NCBI RefSeq assembly: GCF_003664125.1
Contig: NZ_RCCP01000001.1
Coordinates: forward strand, 1,364,001-1,428,000
Reading direction: 5' to 3'
Length of the DNA: 64,000 nucleotides
Source of the DNA: Planococcus citreus
GTDB taxonomy: Bacteria > Bacillota > Bacilli > Bacillales_A > Planococcaceae
In this document: one piece after another, positions 33,893 to 41,620 of the stretch
Position numbering within the stretch: the stretch's first letter is position 1
Layout of the letters: each line of letters begins with the position of its first letter
Notes under the pieces: generated by a model
Seen by the model: only the letters and a program-made list of their open reading frames with translations
Told to the model about the DNA's origin: nothing
The model's database searches: none
Made by a program: the position numbers and the translations under genes

Positions 33893-35020
33893 ATGAAAGT
33901 ACCAATATCAGTAATGCGTGGAGGAACCAGCAAAGGGATTTTTATTAATTTTGAGGATATGCCCGTAGACCGAACTCTGTGGGATGGTTTCCTGTTGGAT
34001 ATCATGGGAAGCCCGGATCAACGGCAAATTGATGGTTTGGGAGGCGGCAATTCATTGACGAGCAAAGCCGCCATCATCAAAAAGTCAGCGATTCCAGACA
34101 TTGATGTGGAGTATACGTTTGCGCAAGTAAGCATCGAAAATCAATTGGTCGATTTCCGCGGCAATTGCGGCAATATTTCTTCCGCAGTCGGCCCTTATGC
34201 TATCGAGCAAGGGCTCGTTCCGGCAGTAGAGCGGATGACGAGCGTCAAAATCTTCAATACCAATACACAAAAAGTAATCATTGCCGAAGTGGAAGTCGAA
34301 CATGGGCAAGTGAAAACGGAAGGTGAATGTGAAATTCCCGGCGTCCCTGGCACCGGCTCGCCCATCTATTTATCTTTCACCGATGCGCAAGGCGCCGTCA
34401 CGGGTAAACTCTTCCCGACCGGCCATCCAGTCAATCACGTGAAGACCGCTTTCGGCACGATTGCCGTTTCGATTATCGATGTCGCGAATCCTTTAGTGTT
34501 CGTCAAAGCGCAAGATGTGGGATTGACTGGCTCCGAACTGCCTGCCGATTTCACTCCACATATGCTCGGGCAACTGGAGGAAATCCGCTCAGCTGCGGCA
34601 GAATTATGTGGATTCTGTTTGAAAGATGAAGCGACAATCAAATCCCCCGCAGTGCCGAAGCTTACACTTGTAGCTCCGCCTGCCGCTTATTCGGACGTCA
34701 ACGGCATCCGGCGGGAAGCCGATACTATGGATTGCCGAATCCGGATGATGTCCATGCAAAAACCGCATCAGGCATTGGCCATAACCGGCGCTATCTGCAC
34801 CACAGCAGGCGCGTTCTTACCCGATACGATCCTAAATGACTTGATCCGAATCGATGCCAATATCGTCCGTCTTGGCCACCCATCCGGAATCATCGAAACG
34901 AAAGTGGACCTCATTGCCGGGCACATCAGCAATATCAAGGTCGTCCGAACCGCCCGCCTTATCTTGGAAGGCTATGTCCATACTAAAGGCAGCTATCATC
35001 ACACGGTGTCTGCAGTTTAA
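33893..35020 (+). CDS. PrpF-family isomerase
   Basis: A 375-residue member of the PrpF/AcnD-accessory family (diaminopimelate-epimerase-like fold). MRGGTSKGIFI is the family's N-terminal signature; DGLGGGNSLTSKAAI and FRGNCGNISSAVGPYAIE carry a conserved active-site Cys; KLTLVAPP and a C-terminal EGYVHTKGSYHHT follow. Members isomerise methylaconitate, 4-oxalomesaconate or related unsaturated polycarboxylates. No acnD, prp or gal genes are adjacent; the partner is a CitMHS transporter, so the substrate is probably an imported tri- or dicarboxylate such as an aconitate isomer. AAAGGTGG precedes the ATG. Confidence 0.88.
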   Translation: MKVPISVMRGGTSKGIFINFEDMPVDRTLWDGFLLDIMGSPDQRQIDGLGGGNSLTSKAAIIKKSAIPDIDVEYTFAQVSIENQLVDFRGNCGNISSAVGPYAIEQGLVPAVERMTSVKIFNTNTQKVIIAEVEVEHGQVKTEGECEIPGVPGTGSPIYLSFTDAQGAVTGKLFPTGHPVNHVKTAFGTIAVSIIDVANPLVFVKAQDVGLTGSELPADFTPHMLGQLEEIRSAAAELCGFCLKDEATIKSPAVPKLTLVAPPAAYSDVNGIRREADTMDCRIRMMSMQKPHQALAITGAICTTAGAFLPDTILNDLIRIDANIVRLGHPSGIIETKVDLIAGHISNIKVVRTARLILEGYVHTKGSYHHTVSAV

Positions 35021-35031
35021 ACTACCCATCA

Positions 35032-35068
35032 AAAAAGGCGTACACAATCACTTTGTGTACGCCTTTTT
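35032..35068 (+). terminator. Bidirectional Rho-independent terminator
   Basis: AAAAAGGCGTACACAA / TTGTGTACGCCTTTTT, perfect 16-bp stem after prpF. Confidence 0.93.
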
Positions 35069-35111
35069 CGATATTTGGAGCAGAACTATCATTCAAGTTC
35101 GAGGAGTGAAA

Positions 35112-35624
35112 TCATCTTTCCCCCGCTTCCCACAAATAATGCACGAAGCGCATAGTCTGGCCATTCATTTCGAACTCCTCTTCGCTAACGCCCACTTCTT
35201 CAAATCCGTTCTTGGCCAATATTTTTTGGGAGGCGTGATTAACGGTCGTCGTTTTTCCGTGTATTTGTCTCAACCCTAAGTCAGTATCGAGCAACAGATT
35301 CAAGGCTCGGTGTCCGATGCCCTGTCCCCCATAGTTCGCCCCAACCCGAAATCCGATTTCTGCCGTTTGATGGTTCCTGTCTATATCCACTAAGTTGATT
35401 CTTCCCAGAATGTCTCCTGTATCGTTCTTGATCAGGTAGAAGTTAGCAAAGCCTTCTTGTTGTTCTTTCAATAACTCTTGATGCCTCGAAAGAAAATTTT
35501 CGAAGACGTAGAAATCATCTCCACGGCCAGGTACCAGCCGTTCGAAAAATTCCCGGTTCTCCAATTCGAACTGAAACAATGCTGCTGCATCCTGTTCCTG
35601 GAGCAAGTGCAATGTGATTTCCAT
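35112..35624 (-). CDS. GNAT N-acetyltransferase, RimJ-like
   Basis: A 170-residue acetyltransferase. The N-terminus LLQEQDAAALFQFELENREFFERLVPGRGDDF is typical of RimJ-type GNATs; ILGRINLVDID and EIGFRVGANYGGQGIGHRAL form the acetyl-CoA site; VNHASQKILAKNGFEEVG follows. GGGAGG precedes the ATG. Convergent with prpF. Substrate unknown. Confidence 0.86.
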   Translation of the reverse strand: MEITLHLLQEQDAAALFQFELENREFFERLVPGRGDDFYVFENFLSRHQELLKEQQEGFANFYLIKNDTGDILGRINLVDIDRNHQTAEIGFRVGANYGGQGIGHRALNLLLDTDLGLRQIHGKTTTVNHASQKILAKNGFEEVGVSEEEFEMNGQTMRFVHYLWEAGER

Positions 35625-35703
35625 AAACTGACCTCCCGCTAGCTAAGCTTTAATATACAAATCGGCCTTCCCTGTTTCATCCAATACTTTCTTTAGACTC
35701 CAT

Positions 35704-36165
35704 CTAATTAAACGCTCCCAAGTAAACCGAATTCCCTTGGCCGCTCTCGAACTCCTGGATAAAGCGGCGGATGCCTTTCGGATAAATCCGATACTCCAAT
35801 AAGTTCTCGATTTCTACCCACTCAAAGCCGGTTTGTTGGGTGTCGGGGTTCGACGGTGTAGCCGATTGCAAATCACCCTGCAAAAGGCATTCAAAATAAT
35901 ATTCGATTTGGTGAACGCCGCTATCGGTCTCGGCATATTCGTGGCGCTCGCCTATGTATTCGCGGATGTGGATCAGGCTTTTCACTTCGACAGCGCAGCC
36001 GATTTCTTCGATGCATTCACGTACGGCGGCTTCCGGCAAAGTTTCGCCGAGCTCCTGGCCGCCGCCTGGAAATAGATAATAGCTGCCTTCTACGTCTTCA
36101 TTGGTCGTCAGCAACACTTTGCCGTCTTTCACAATGATTGCTTTCGCGGAATTTCTAATGGCCAA
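35704..36165 (-). CDS. Nudix hydrolase
   Basis: About 153 residues with a complete Nudix box, GGGQELGETLPEAAVRECIEEIG, in the centre. The fold starts at IRNSAKAIIVKDGKVLLTTNEDVEGSYYLFPGGG and continues with an EYYFECLL strand. The start is taken as the TTG at 36165, 8 bases after AAAGGAG; the frame extends upstream without a better site and inside the preceding gene, whose stop it overlaps by 11 bp. Nudix enzymes cleave nucleoside diphosphates linked to other groups. The first 22 codons are duplicated at 36891-36956 in a chimeric pseudogene. Confidence 0.87.
   Translation of the reverse strand: MAIRNSAKAIIVKDGKVLLTTNEDVEGSYYLFPGGGQELGETLPEAAVRECIEEIGCAVEVKSLIHIREYIGERHEYAETDSGVHQIEYYFECLLQGDLQSATPSNPDTQQTGFEWVEIENLLEYRIYPKGIRRFIQEFESGQGNSVYLGAFN
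36095..36160. repeat. 66-bp repeat, copy A (inside the Nudix gene)
   Basis: The 5' end of the Nudix gene. It matches 36891-36956 with four mismatches by eye, in the same orientation and 796 bp apart. Confidence 0.85.
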
Positions 36166-36808
36166 GGTGTCCACTCCTTTGGCGTTCCTGCAGCCCAAGA
36201 GACAGGCATACGCGGACTGCCTGTTCTGTCGCAGACTTGATATAACCAGTAATTTCTTCAACCGTATATATCTCCAGATCCTTGCTGGAAAACACTTTCG
36301 ATGAATGGAAGTCGCCGAGCGTTTCTACGATGAACTCCCGTAAGTTATTGATTTCAATTTCTTCTATAAGAGTCTCAGGAAGTTCGGCAGATGCCAGTTG
36401 TTGTTCTAACCCGCCGCAGCCAAACTGGTCAACGAGCATGCTATTAAGCTTTCTGAAATCCGCATGCCATTTTTCGAGCACAGCTGGGTCGGCATCGATA
36501 CGGTTTTTCAGATCTTTTTTGAAATAGATGTCTTTCATCCATACATCATCACCCACTAAATGCACCACATACCCGAGAATGAATTCGTCTTGTATCTCTT
36601 TCTGGTATTTCTCTATGAAGGCTTCATAATGTACACGTCTCGTCCCATCGTCTACGCTGCCCTCGTAATAATGAGATTTGGTTTTTTGCTCTCTGCCGTG
36701 AACTGCATCCGGTGCAATGCCACCCAGCAGAAACCGCGGCCGGTCGGCAATGTCGATTTTCTCCGCCACCTGCTCAGCAATGAGCAAATGCATCATGCGC
36801 GATCCCAT
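36155..36808 (-). CDS. Zinc-dependent phospholipase C-like protein
   Basis: A 217-residue protein with the pattern of the zinc-dependent phospholipase C / S1-P1-like group: GSRMMHLLIAEQVAEKI, then FLLGGIAPDAVHG (metal-binding Asp and His), KSHYY and FILGYVVHLVGDDVW (His and Asp ligands). It has no signal peptide, so the active site may serve an intracellular substrate. AAGGGGGAG precedes the ATG. It overlaps the downstream Nudix gene by 11 bp, so the two are likely co-expressed. The C-terminal half is family-specific. Confidence 0.7.
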   Translation of the reverse strand: MGSRMMHLLIAEQVAEKIDIADRPRFLLGGIAPDAVHGREQKTKSHYYEGSVDDGTRRVHYEAFIEKYQKEIQDEFILGYVVHLVGDDVWMKDIYFKKDLKNRIDADPAVLEKWHADFRKLNSMLVDQFGCGGLEQQLASAELPETLIEEIEINNLREFIVETLGDFHSSKVFSSKDLEIYTVEEITGYIKSATEQAVRVCLSLGLQERQRSGHLGH

Positions 36809-36830
36809 TTCGGCTCCCCCTTTTTACTTT

Positions 36831-36960
36831 TAGTTATCCAGCGCTTTTTTGACATCGATTTTTGCCGTATCAAATAGCGACACTTCTGTATCTTCATTGG
36901 TTGTCAGCAATACTTTGCCGTCTTTCACAATGATCGCTTTCGCGGAATTTCTAATGCCAT
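36831..36960 (-). pseudogene. Chimeric pseudogene: Nudix N-terminus joined to Asp/Glu racemase C-terminus
   Basis: The minus strand encodes IRNSAKAIIVKDGKVLLTTN, identical to the start of the Nudix protein at 35704, and continues in frame after ED into TEVSLFDTAKIDVKKALDN and a stop. That tail matches the C-terminus of the racemase at 38012 (AEVPLFDTAKIHARAAVES). The junction is a shared TCTTC (36891-36895). An ATG with GTGAGG upstream exists at 36960, but ATGGC lacks one base compared with the intact gene, so the start is out of frame. It encodes neither a Nudix box nor a racemase active site. Confidence 0.75.
36891..36956. repeat. 66-bp repeat, copy B (in the chimeric pseudogene)
   Basis: Matches 36095-36160 with four mismatches, two or three of which are silent with respect to the encoded protein. 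Confidence 0.85.
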
Positions 36961-37127
36961 TTACCTCACCTGTCCTCCCCTCATTTGATTTAATTCTGCT
37001 GTTAAAATAATTCTTTAATTTTCAATATCTATCCACCATACTGAATTTAAAAACAATTAAAATCATCCATCTCAAAGGCACAGACTTTTGTAAAGAAACT
37101 TCAGTTCCAGAAAAGGGAGGACACAGT

Positions 37128-38003
37128 ATGCAACATGATACGATTTACAAAAAAGACGGAAAAGCGATCATCGCCAACCATTACGACAGCTATTTATCAA
37201 ACTTTGAATACAATATCGAGCAAACCACGGTGAAGACGAATTTTGGCGATACCCATGTACTTGTCGCTGGTCCGCCGGAAGGAAAACCGGTTATTATTTT
37301 TCAAGGCGGCAATTGTATCAACCCGATGACCTTGTCATGGTTTTTGCCGCTCATTAAGACTTATCGCATCTATGCGCCAGATACAATCGGACACCCTGGC
37401 TACAGTGCACAAAGACGAATTTCAGCAAAAGATGATAGCTTTGCAAAGTGGTCGACGGAACTCATGGATCATTTTTCCACCGAGCGCGCTGCAGTCGTCG
37501 GGCCGTCTTATGGAGCAGGAATTATCTTGAGGCTCGCAACTTTTTCTCCTGAGCGAATTGCCTGTTCGGTACTTGTCTCCCCGGCTGGTCTCCGTCTGGG
37601 TTCTAAATTAAAGATGGTCAAAGACATCTTATTCCCTTTGGGCATGTATCAGTTCACCAAATCCGAAAAGCACCTCATCACACTTACCGATAGAATGTCT
37701 GATGGTCTTATGAAAGATCAAGATAGAAGAATAATTGGCGACGTATTTAATTATGTTCGCTTGGAACAAGATATGCCTAAATTAACAACAAAAAAAGAAT
37801 TATCAAATTACCATTCCCCTACCTTGGTCATTGCCGGAACTAAAGACGTCTTTTTCCCGGAAAGCAAAGTAAAAAAAGCAGCGGAAGAAGCCATTCCCAA
37901 TCTCACAGCTTTTAAGACTTACGAAATGGGCCATTTCCCTTCTACAGATCACCTCGCAGAAATTAATGAAGACATTTTACTGTTTTTAAAAAATCATTAT
38001 TGA
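37128..38003 (+). CDS. Alpha/beta hydrolase
   Basis: A 291-residue alpha/beta-fold hydrolase. VIIFQGGNCINP is the oxyanion region, APDTIGHPGYSA the strand-4 turn, VVGPSYGAGI the nucleophile elbow (Ser in GPSYGAG), LVIAGTKDVFFPE supplies the Asp, and YEMGHFPSTDH the His. No signal peptide. AAGGGAGG precedes the ATG. It lies between the chimeric pseudogene and the racemase on the opposite strand. Substrate unknown. Confidence 0.85.
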   Translation: MQHDTIYKKDGKAIIANHYDSYLSNFEYNIEQTTVKTNFGDTHVLVAGPPEGKPVIIFQGGNCINPMTLSWFLPLIKTYRIYAPDTIGHPGYSAQRRISAKDDSFAKWSTELMDHFSTERAAVVGPSYGAGIILRLATFSPERIACSVLVSPAGLRLGSKLKMVKDILFPLGMYQFTKSEKHLITLTDRMSDGLMKDQDRRIIGDVFNYVRLEQDMPKLTTKKELSNYHSPTLVIAGTKDVFFPESKVKKAAEEAIPNLTAFKTYEMGHFPSTDHLAEINEDILLFLKNHY

Positions 38004-38011
38004 GTTTCACT

Positions 38012-38701
38012 TTATTCTAAAGCGCTCTCCACCGCCGCTCGCGCATGGATCTTCGCCGTATCGAATAGCGGCACCTCTGCATCTTCGTCGTGAATTAACA
38101 AACCGATTTCTGTGCAGCCAAGAATGATGCCCTGTGCCCCGCGATCGATGAGGTTTTGGATGGCTTGTTGATATTTCACTTTCGACGACTCGCTGATTTC
38201 TCCTAAGCATAATTCGTCAAAAATGACTTGGTTGATCATGTCGCGTTCTGCCGCCTCCGGAATCAAAACCTTGATGCCGCTGTCGGCAATGCGTTTTTTG
38301 TAGAAATCCTGCTCCATCGTATACTTGGTCCCGAGCAACCCTACCGTATGGAGATGGTTTGCGCGAATTTCTTTTGCGGTTGCGTCTGCGATATGCAAAA
38401 CAGGCACCGAGACGGCTTCTTCTATAGAAGAAATCACTTTGTGCATCGTGTTCGTGCACAATACAATCAACTCTGCACCGCCTTTTTCAAGCGAACGTGC
38501 GACATCCCCCAATCTCTTGCCTGCTTCTTCCCATTTCCCTTGTGACTGAAAGCGTTCAATTTCCTCGAAGTCGACACTATACATTAGACATTCAGCCGAA
38601 TGCAGGCCACCTAAACGCTGTTTCACTTGTTCATTAAGCAGCCGGTAATATTCCGCCGACGATTCCCAGCTCATCCCGCCAATCAATCCGATGGTTTTCA
38701 T
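38012..38701 (-). CDS. Aspartate/glutamate racemase family protein
   Basis: A 229-residue cofactor-independent racemase. The N-terminus TIGLIGGMSWESSAEYYRLLNE is characteristic, with the two catalytic cysteines in LCTNTMHK and LGCTEIGLL. It interconverts L- and D-aspartate or glutamate, or acts as a related isomerase. The ATG at 38701 follows GGGAGG; the ATG at 38740 lacks a site. A C-terminal fragment of a close relative is fused to a Nudix fragment at 36831. Confidence 0.9.
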   Translation of the reverse strand: MKTIGLIGGMSWESSAEYYRLLNEQVKQRLGGLHSAECLMYSVDFEEIERFQSQGKWEEAGKRLGDVARSLEKGGAELIVLCTNTMHKVISSIEEAVSVPVLHIADATAKEIRANHLHTVGLLGTKYTMEQDFYKKRIADSGIKVLIPEAAERDMINQVIFDELCLGEISESSKVKYQQAIQNLIDRGAQGIILGCTEIGLLIHDEDAEVPLFDTAKIHARAAVESALE

Positions 38702-38794
38702 CGTACTCCTCCCTTTTTTCAAGCCATTGAGCAAGGTCATATGCTAACTCTTTTCTATCATTACTGAATCATTTAAATTCCTTCCGTTCAGTCC

Positions 38795-39556
38795 TCAATG
38801 ATTCAACTCAAAATGTGCTTCTTTCAACTCTTCAATCTCGACATCCGGATTCATTTCAGCAATTTTTCCAGCTAAACTGGCCACGCCGAAAATCTCAGTG
38901 AAGGTGTGGCTGCCGACCAGTAAATTGATGGCCGCAAACTGCGCGTACTGAATCGTGTAAAGCGTAGCTTCTCCGGTGACGTACGTATCGCATCCTCTTT
39001 CAGCAGCCTCGCGGATCAATGCAGAGGAATGGCCCGCTCCGGTCAAGACGCCGATCCGTTTGACGGGCTGGGCGTTATTTTTCCAAGCGCGCACCGGTTC
39101 GTTCAAAGCTTCGCGCATTCTTTCAGCCAACTGCTCAAATTCCACAGGAGCAGCGAATTCCGCGATGCCTGGAACTTCGCCTTCCGCTTCGCTATAGGTG
39201 GAGTAGGCCTTGATATCGTCCACTTCCAACACCTTCATTAAGGAAGTGCAAGTACCAAATTCTACGAAATCCAGCGGTGCATGGATCCAGAAATGACTGA
39301 TATTGTGCACTTTCAGCTTATTGACGCATGCTTCTCTCAAGCCGTAGATGAAATCCCAAGCATCGTGATGCGTCACCATCAAATCGATGCCTTGCGCGAT
39401 GGCCATCTCTACGGTTTCAATGGATAAATTGGTCGCATAGCCAATCTTGTGGATTTCCCCATCCGACGTGTTCGTGAAGCCGTATTCATCATCTTCTTTC
39501 AACAATTCCTCGCCGAACAATTGCTGGATCGTTTTCTCGAAATCGTTTAATTTCAT
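38795..39556 (-). CDS. Nif3-like dinuclear metal protein
   Basis: A 253-residue Nif3-family protein. IGYATNLSIETVEMAIAQGIDLMVTHHDAWD carries the conserved THHD-type metal ligands, HAPLDFVEFGTC the second ligand region, and GSHTFTEIFGV the C-terminal His/Glu. The typical PII-like insert of longer Bacillus YqfO-type proteins is absent. The family binds two metals and has been linked to GTP cyclohydrolase-like or NADPH-related activity without firm proof. It starts with ATG behind GGGG. Confidence 0.83.
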   Translation of the reverse strand: MKLNDFEKTIQQLFGEELLKEDDEYGFTNTSDGEIHKIGYATNLSIETVEMAIAQGIDLMVTHHDAWDFIYGLREACVNKLKVHNISHFWIHAPLDFVEFGTCTSLMKVLEVDDIKAYSTYSEAEGEVPGIAEFAAPVEFEQLAERMREALNEPVRAWKNNAQPVKRIGVLTGAGHSSALIREAAERGCDTYVTGEATLYTIQYAQFAAINLLVGSHTFTEIFGVASLAGKIAEMNPDVEIEELKEAHFELNH

Positions 39557-39665
39557 CTTAAATGCCCCACTATTCTGTTTTTTCTTGATTTTACCATATT
39601 AAATTCTCTAGATAATATTAGCAGTTGGATTTATTTGAGAAATTGTCGCTTTGAAACGCTTTGTT

Positions 39666-39693
39666 TTGACATATCGAATAGTATCGATATAAG
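39666..39693 (+). promoter_or_regulatory. Promoter with ArsR operator
   Basis: TTGACA (39666-39671) and TATAAG (39688-39693) with a 16-base spacer. The palindrome ATATCGAATAGTATCGATAT (39671-39690) fills the spacer. This is the classic placement for an autorepressor of the ArsR family. Confidence 0.72.
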
Positions 39694-39701
39694 ATAGCCC
39701 C

Positions 39702-40025
39702 ATGGAAAATTTAAATGTTATTGATGTATTTAAAGCGTTGTCGAATGAAACCCGTTTGAACATTTTAAAATGGCTGCGGGAGCCGGAGAAGAATTTCCCT
39801 GCACAGCAAGCGCATTTGCCTAAGGAGGTCAGCATCGAAGGCGGCGTCTGTGTCGGCGATATTCAAGAAAAGGTGAATTTGTCCCAATCCACCGTCTCGC
39901 ATTATTTATCGCTTATGCAAAAAGCGGGATTGCTCGAGGCTGTGCGCTACGGGCAGTGGACGTATTACAGGCGCAACGAAGAGACATTAGCGAAGGTCGC
40001 AAAATTCATCAACGAAGAAATTTGA
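39702..40025 (+). CDS. ArsR-family transcriptional repressor
   Basis: A 107-residue winged-helix protein. The motif VFKALSNETRLNILKWLREPE is followed by VCVGDIQEKVNLSQSTVSHYLSLMQKAGLLEAVRYGQWTYYRR. A single Cys (VCVGD) sits in the family's helix-3 region, but no CxC metal-binding pair is present, so the inducer is probably not arsenite. It precedes an MFS transporter; a near-copy of its own operator (17 of 20 bases) lies in front of that gene. Confidence 0.9.
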   Translation: MENLNVIDVFKALSNETRLNILKWLREPEKNFPAQQAHLPKEVSIEGGVCVGDIQEKVNLSQSTVSHYLSLMQKAGLLEAVRYGQWTYYRRNEETLAKVAKFINEEI

Positions 40026-40047
40026 GACCAAGCTCGTCTCTTTTTTT
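40024..40047 (+). terminator. Rho-independent terminator
   Basis: GAGAC / GTCTC short stem followed by seven T residues, starting at the ArsR stop codon. Confidence 0.7.
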
Positions 40048-40057
40048 GATTTTATAT

Positions 40058-40077
40058 ATATCGATAATCTTAGATAT
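40058..40077 (+). promoter_or_regulatory. ArsR operator in front of the MFS gene
   Basis: ATATCGATAATCTTAGATAT matches the reverse complement of the operator at 39671-39690 at 17 of 20 positions. It lies between the ArsR terminator and the MFS ribosome binding site. Confidence 0.6.
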
Positions 40078-40133
40078 TTCTATATTACAATAAACTGATT
40101 TTCCCAATGAATTACATAGAGGAGTAGATTGTT

Positions 40134-41366
40134 ATGGAAACAGCTTCAACACCAGAATTATTCACCACTAAACAGAAAATATTGGCGTTCACTTTGACCT
40201 TATTGACGTTCATCATGGGCACGAGTGAATTCGTCATCGTCGGCCTGCTCGCCGAAGTATCGGCCGACTTGAATATCAGCTTGGCAGTTGCGGGGACGCT
40301 CGTTTCTGGGTTTGCGATCGCTTATGCCATCGGAACGCCCTTTTTGACCGCTTTTGTCAGCCGCTTTCCCAAATATCCGCTGATGCTGACCTTGATCTCC
40401 ATCTTCACCGCCGGCAACATCCTCAGCGCATTATCCGGATCGTATGAATTGCTGATTTTCTCGCGCATCATTACAGCCGTCGTCAGCGGCGTCTTGGTCG
40501 CTTTATCGATGAGCATTGCCAGCGACATCATGCCGGAAAACAAAAAAGGCCCGATCATCGCCCTTATTTTCGCCGGCTTCACCATTTCCAATGTCATCGG
40601 CGTCCCTCTCGGCACATTGATCGGCCAGCTCGGCAATTGGCAGCTGACGTTTTGGTTCACGACTTTGCTCGGCGTCATCAGCTTAGTGATGGCCATCTTC
40701 ATCCTGCCGCGCAAATTGAAAGTCGTTAAAGCCTCCGCTAAGGACCAGCTTGCATTGTTGGCCAATCCACGGATAATTTTGGCTTTCTTTATCCCGACTT
40801 TCTCAATCGCCGGCACCTACACCATTTACACGTACATCACGCCGATCTTAGAAGACGGCATGGGCATCCCGACACGCTATGTGAGTGCCGTCCTGCTCGC
40901 ATACGGTGCCTTCTCCATTCTCAGCAATGTATTGGCCGGCAAGATCGCCGGACGCAACGGCGTCAGCAAGCTGCGCTATGTGTTTATCGTACAAGCAGTC
41001 ATATTGGCTTCCCTGTATTTCACAATGGGAACGACTTTCGCAGGGCTCGTCAGCCTCATGCTGATGGCCATCATGATTTATGCGATGAATGCCACCATCC
41101 AAATGTATTTGATGAATTTGGCTACGGTCTATTCACCTGCAGCTAAAGATTTCGCTTCCTCGCTGACGCCTGTCGCTGTGAATATCGGCATCGCGCTAGG
41201 TGCGACACTCGGCGGATACGTCGTCGCACAAGGCGGCTATATCCATCTGTCCTGGGTCGGCGCATTATGTGCTTTGCTTGCATCAGGGCTCGCGTTTCTC
41301 AGCACCCGCTTGGACCGGGCGGATGATTTTTCCACAGCACGCGCCAAGGCTGGCCTCGAGCAATAA
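40134..41366 (+). CDS. MFS transporter (AraJ/YtbD-like drug:proton antiporter)
   Basis: A 410-residue, twelve-helix major facilitator. The N-terminal helix has TFIMGTSEFVIVGLLAEVSADLNIS, the hallmark of the AraJ/PbuE/chloramphenicol-resistance DHA group. Motif C-like VIGVPLGTLIGQLGNWQLTFW sits in helix 5, and GIALGATLGGYV in the C-half. Probably exports a small toxic compound sensed by the ArsR repressor upstream. GAGGAG precedes the ATG. Confidence 0.9.
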   Translation: METASTPELFTTKQKILAFTLTLLTFIMGTSEFVIVGLLAEVSADLNISLAVAGTLVSGFAIAYAIGTPFLTAFVSRFPKYPLMLTLISIFTAGNILSALSGSYELLIFSRIITAVVSGVLVALSMSIASDIMPENKKGPIIALIFAGFTISNVIGVPLGTLIGQLGNWQLTFWFTTLLGVISLVMAIFILPRKLKVVKASAKDQLALLANPRIILAFFIPTFSIAGTYTIYTYITPILEDGMGIPTRYVSAVLLAYGAFSILSNVLAGKIAGRNGVSKLRYVFIVQAVILASLYFTMGTTFAGLVSLMLMAIMIYAMNATIQMYLMNLATVYSPAAKDFASSLTPVAVNIGIALGATLGGYVVAQGGYIHLSWVGALCALLASGLAFLSTRLDRADDFSTARAKAGLEQ

Positions 41367-41591
41367 GTGAGACAGTGCTATGGGGCAACTCCCCTTGCTG
41401 CATGATTCATTTTTTCGGAATGCGAAATGTTTTTCTTGACCGCTAAAACTGATTTCTATAGTCTTAAGGGCAGAAACACGAGGGGCTGCCCTACTGACTG
41501 GACGATAAAAGTGGAGTTTTTATGAAAACCTGAACGACATCAAGTTGCACGTAAAGGAAATGACTCTATACATCAAAGATGACTGGCAGGG

Positions 41592-41612
41592 TCCCCCCAG
41601 GACATGGGGAGG
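41592..41612 (+). promoter_or_regulatory. Hairpin able to mask the GAF-STAS ribosome binding site
   Basis: TCCCC (41592-41596) can pair with GGGGA (41606-41610), which is most of the GGGGAGG ribosome binding site of the gene at 41621. A longer stem AGGGCAG / CTGCCCT lies upstream at 41467-41492. Translational control is possible but unproven. Confidence 0.35.
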
Positions 41613-41620
41613 AATGAAAG

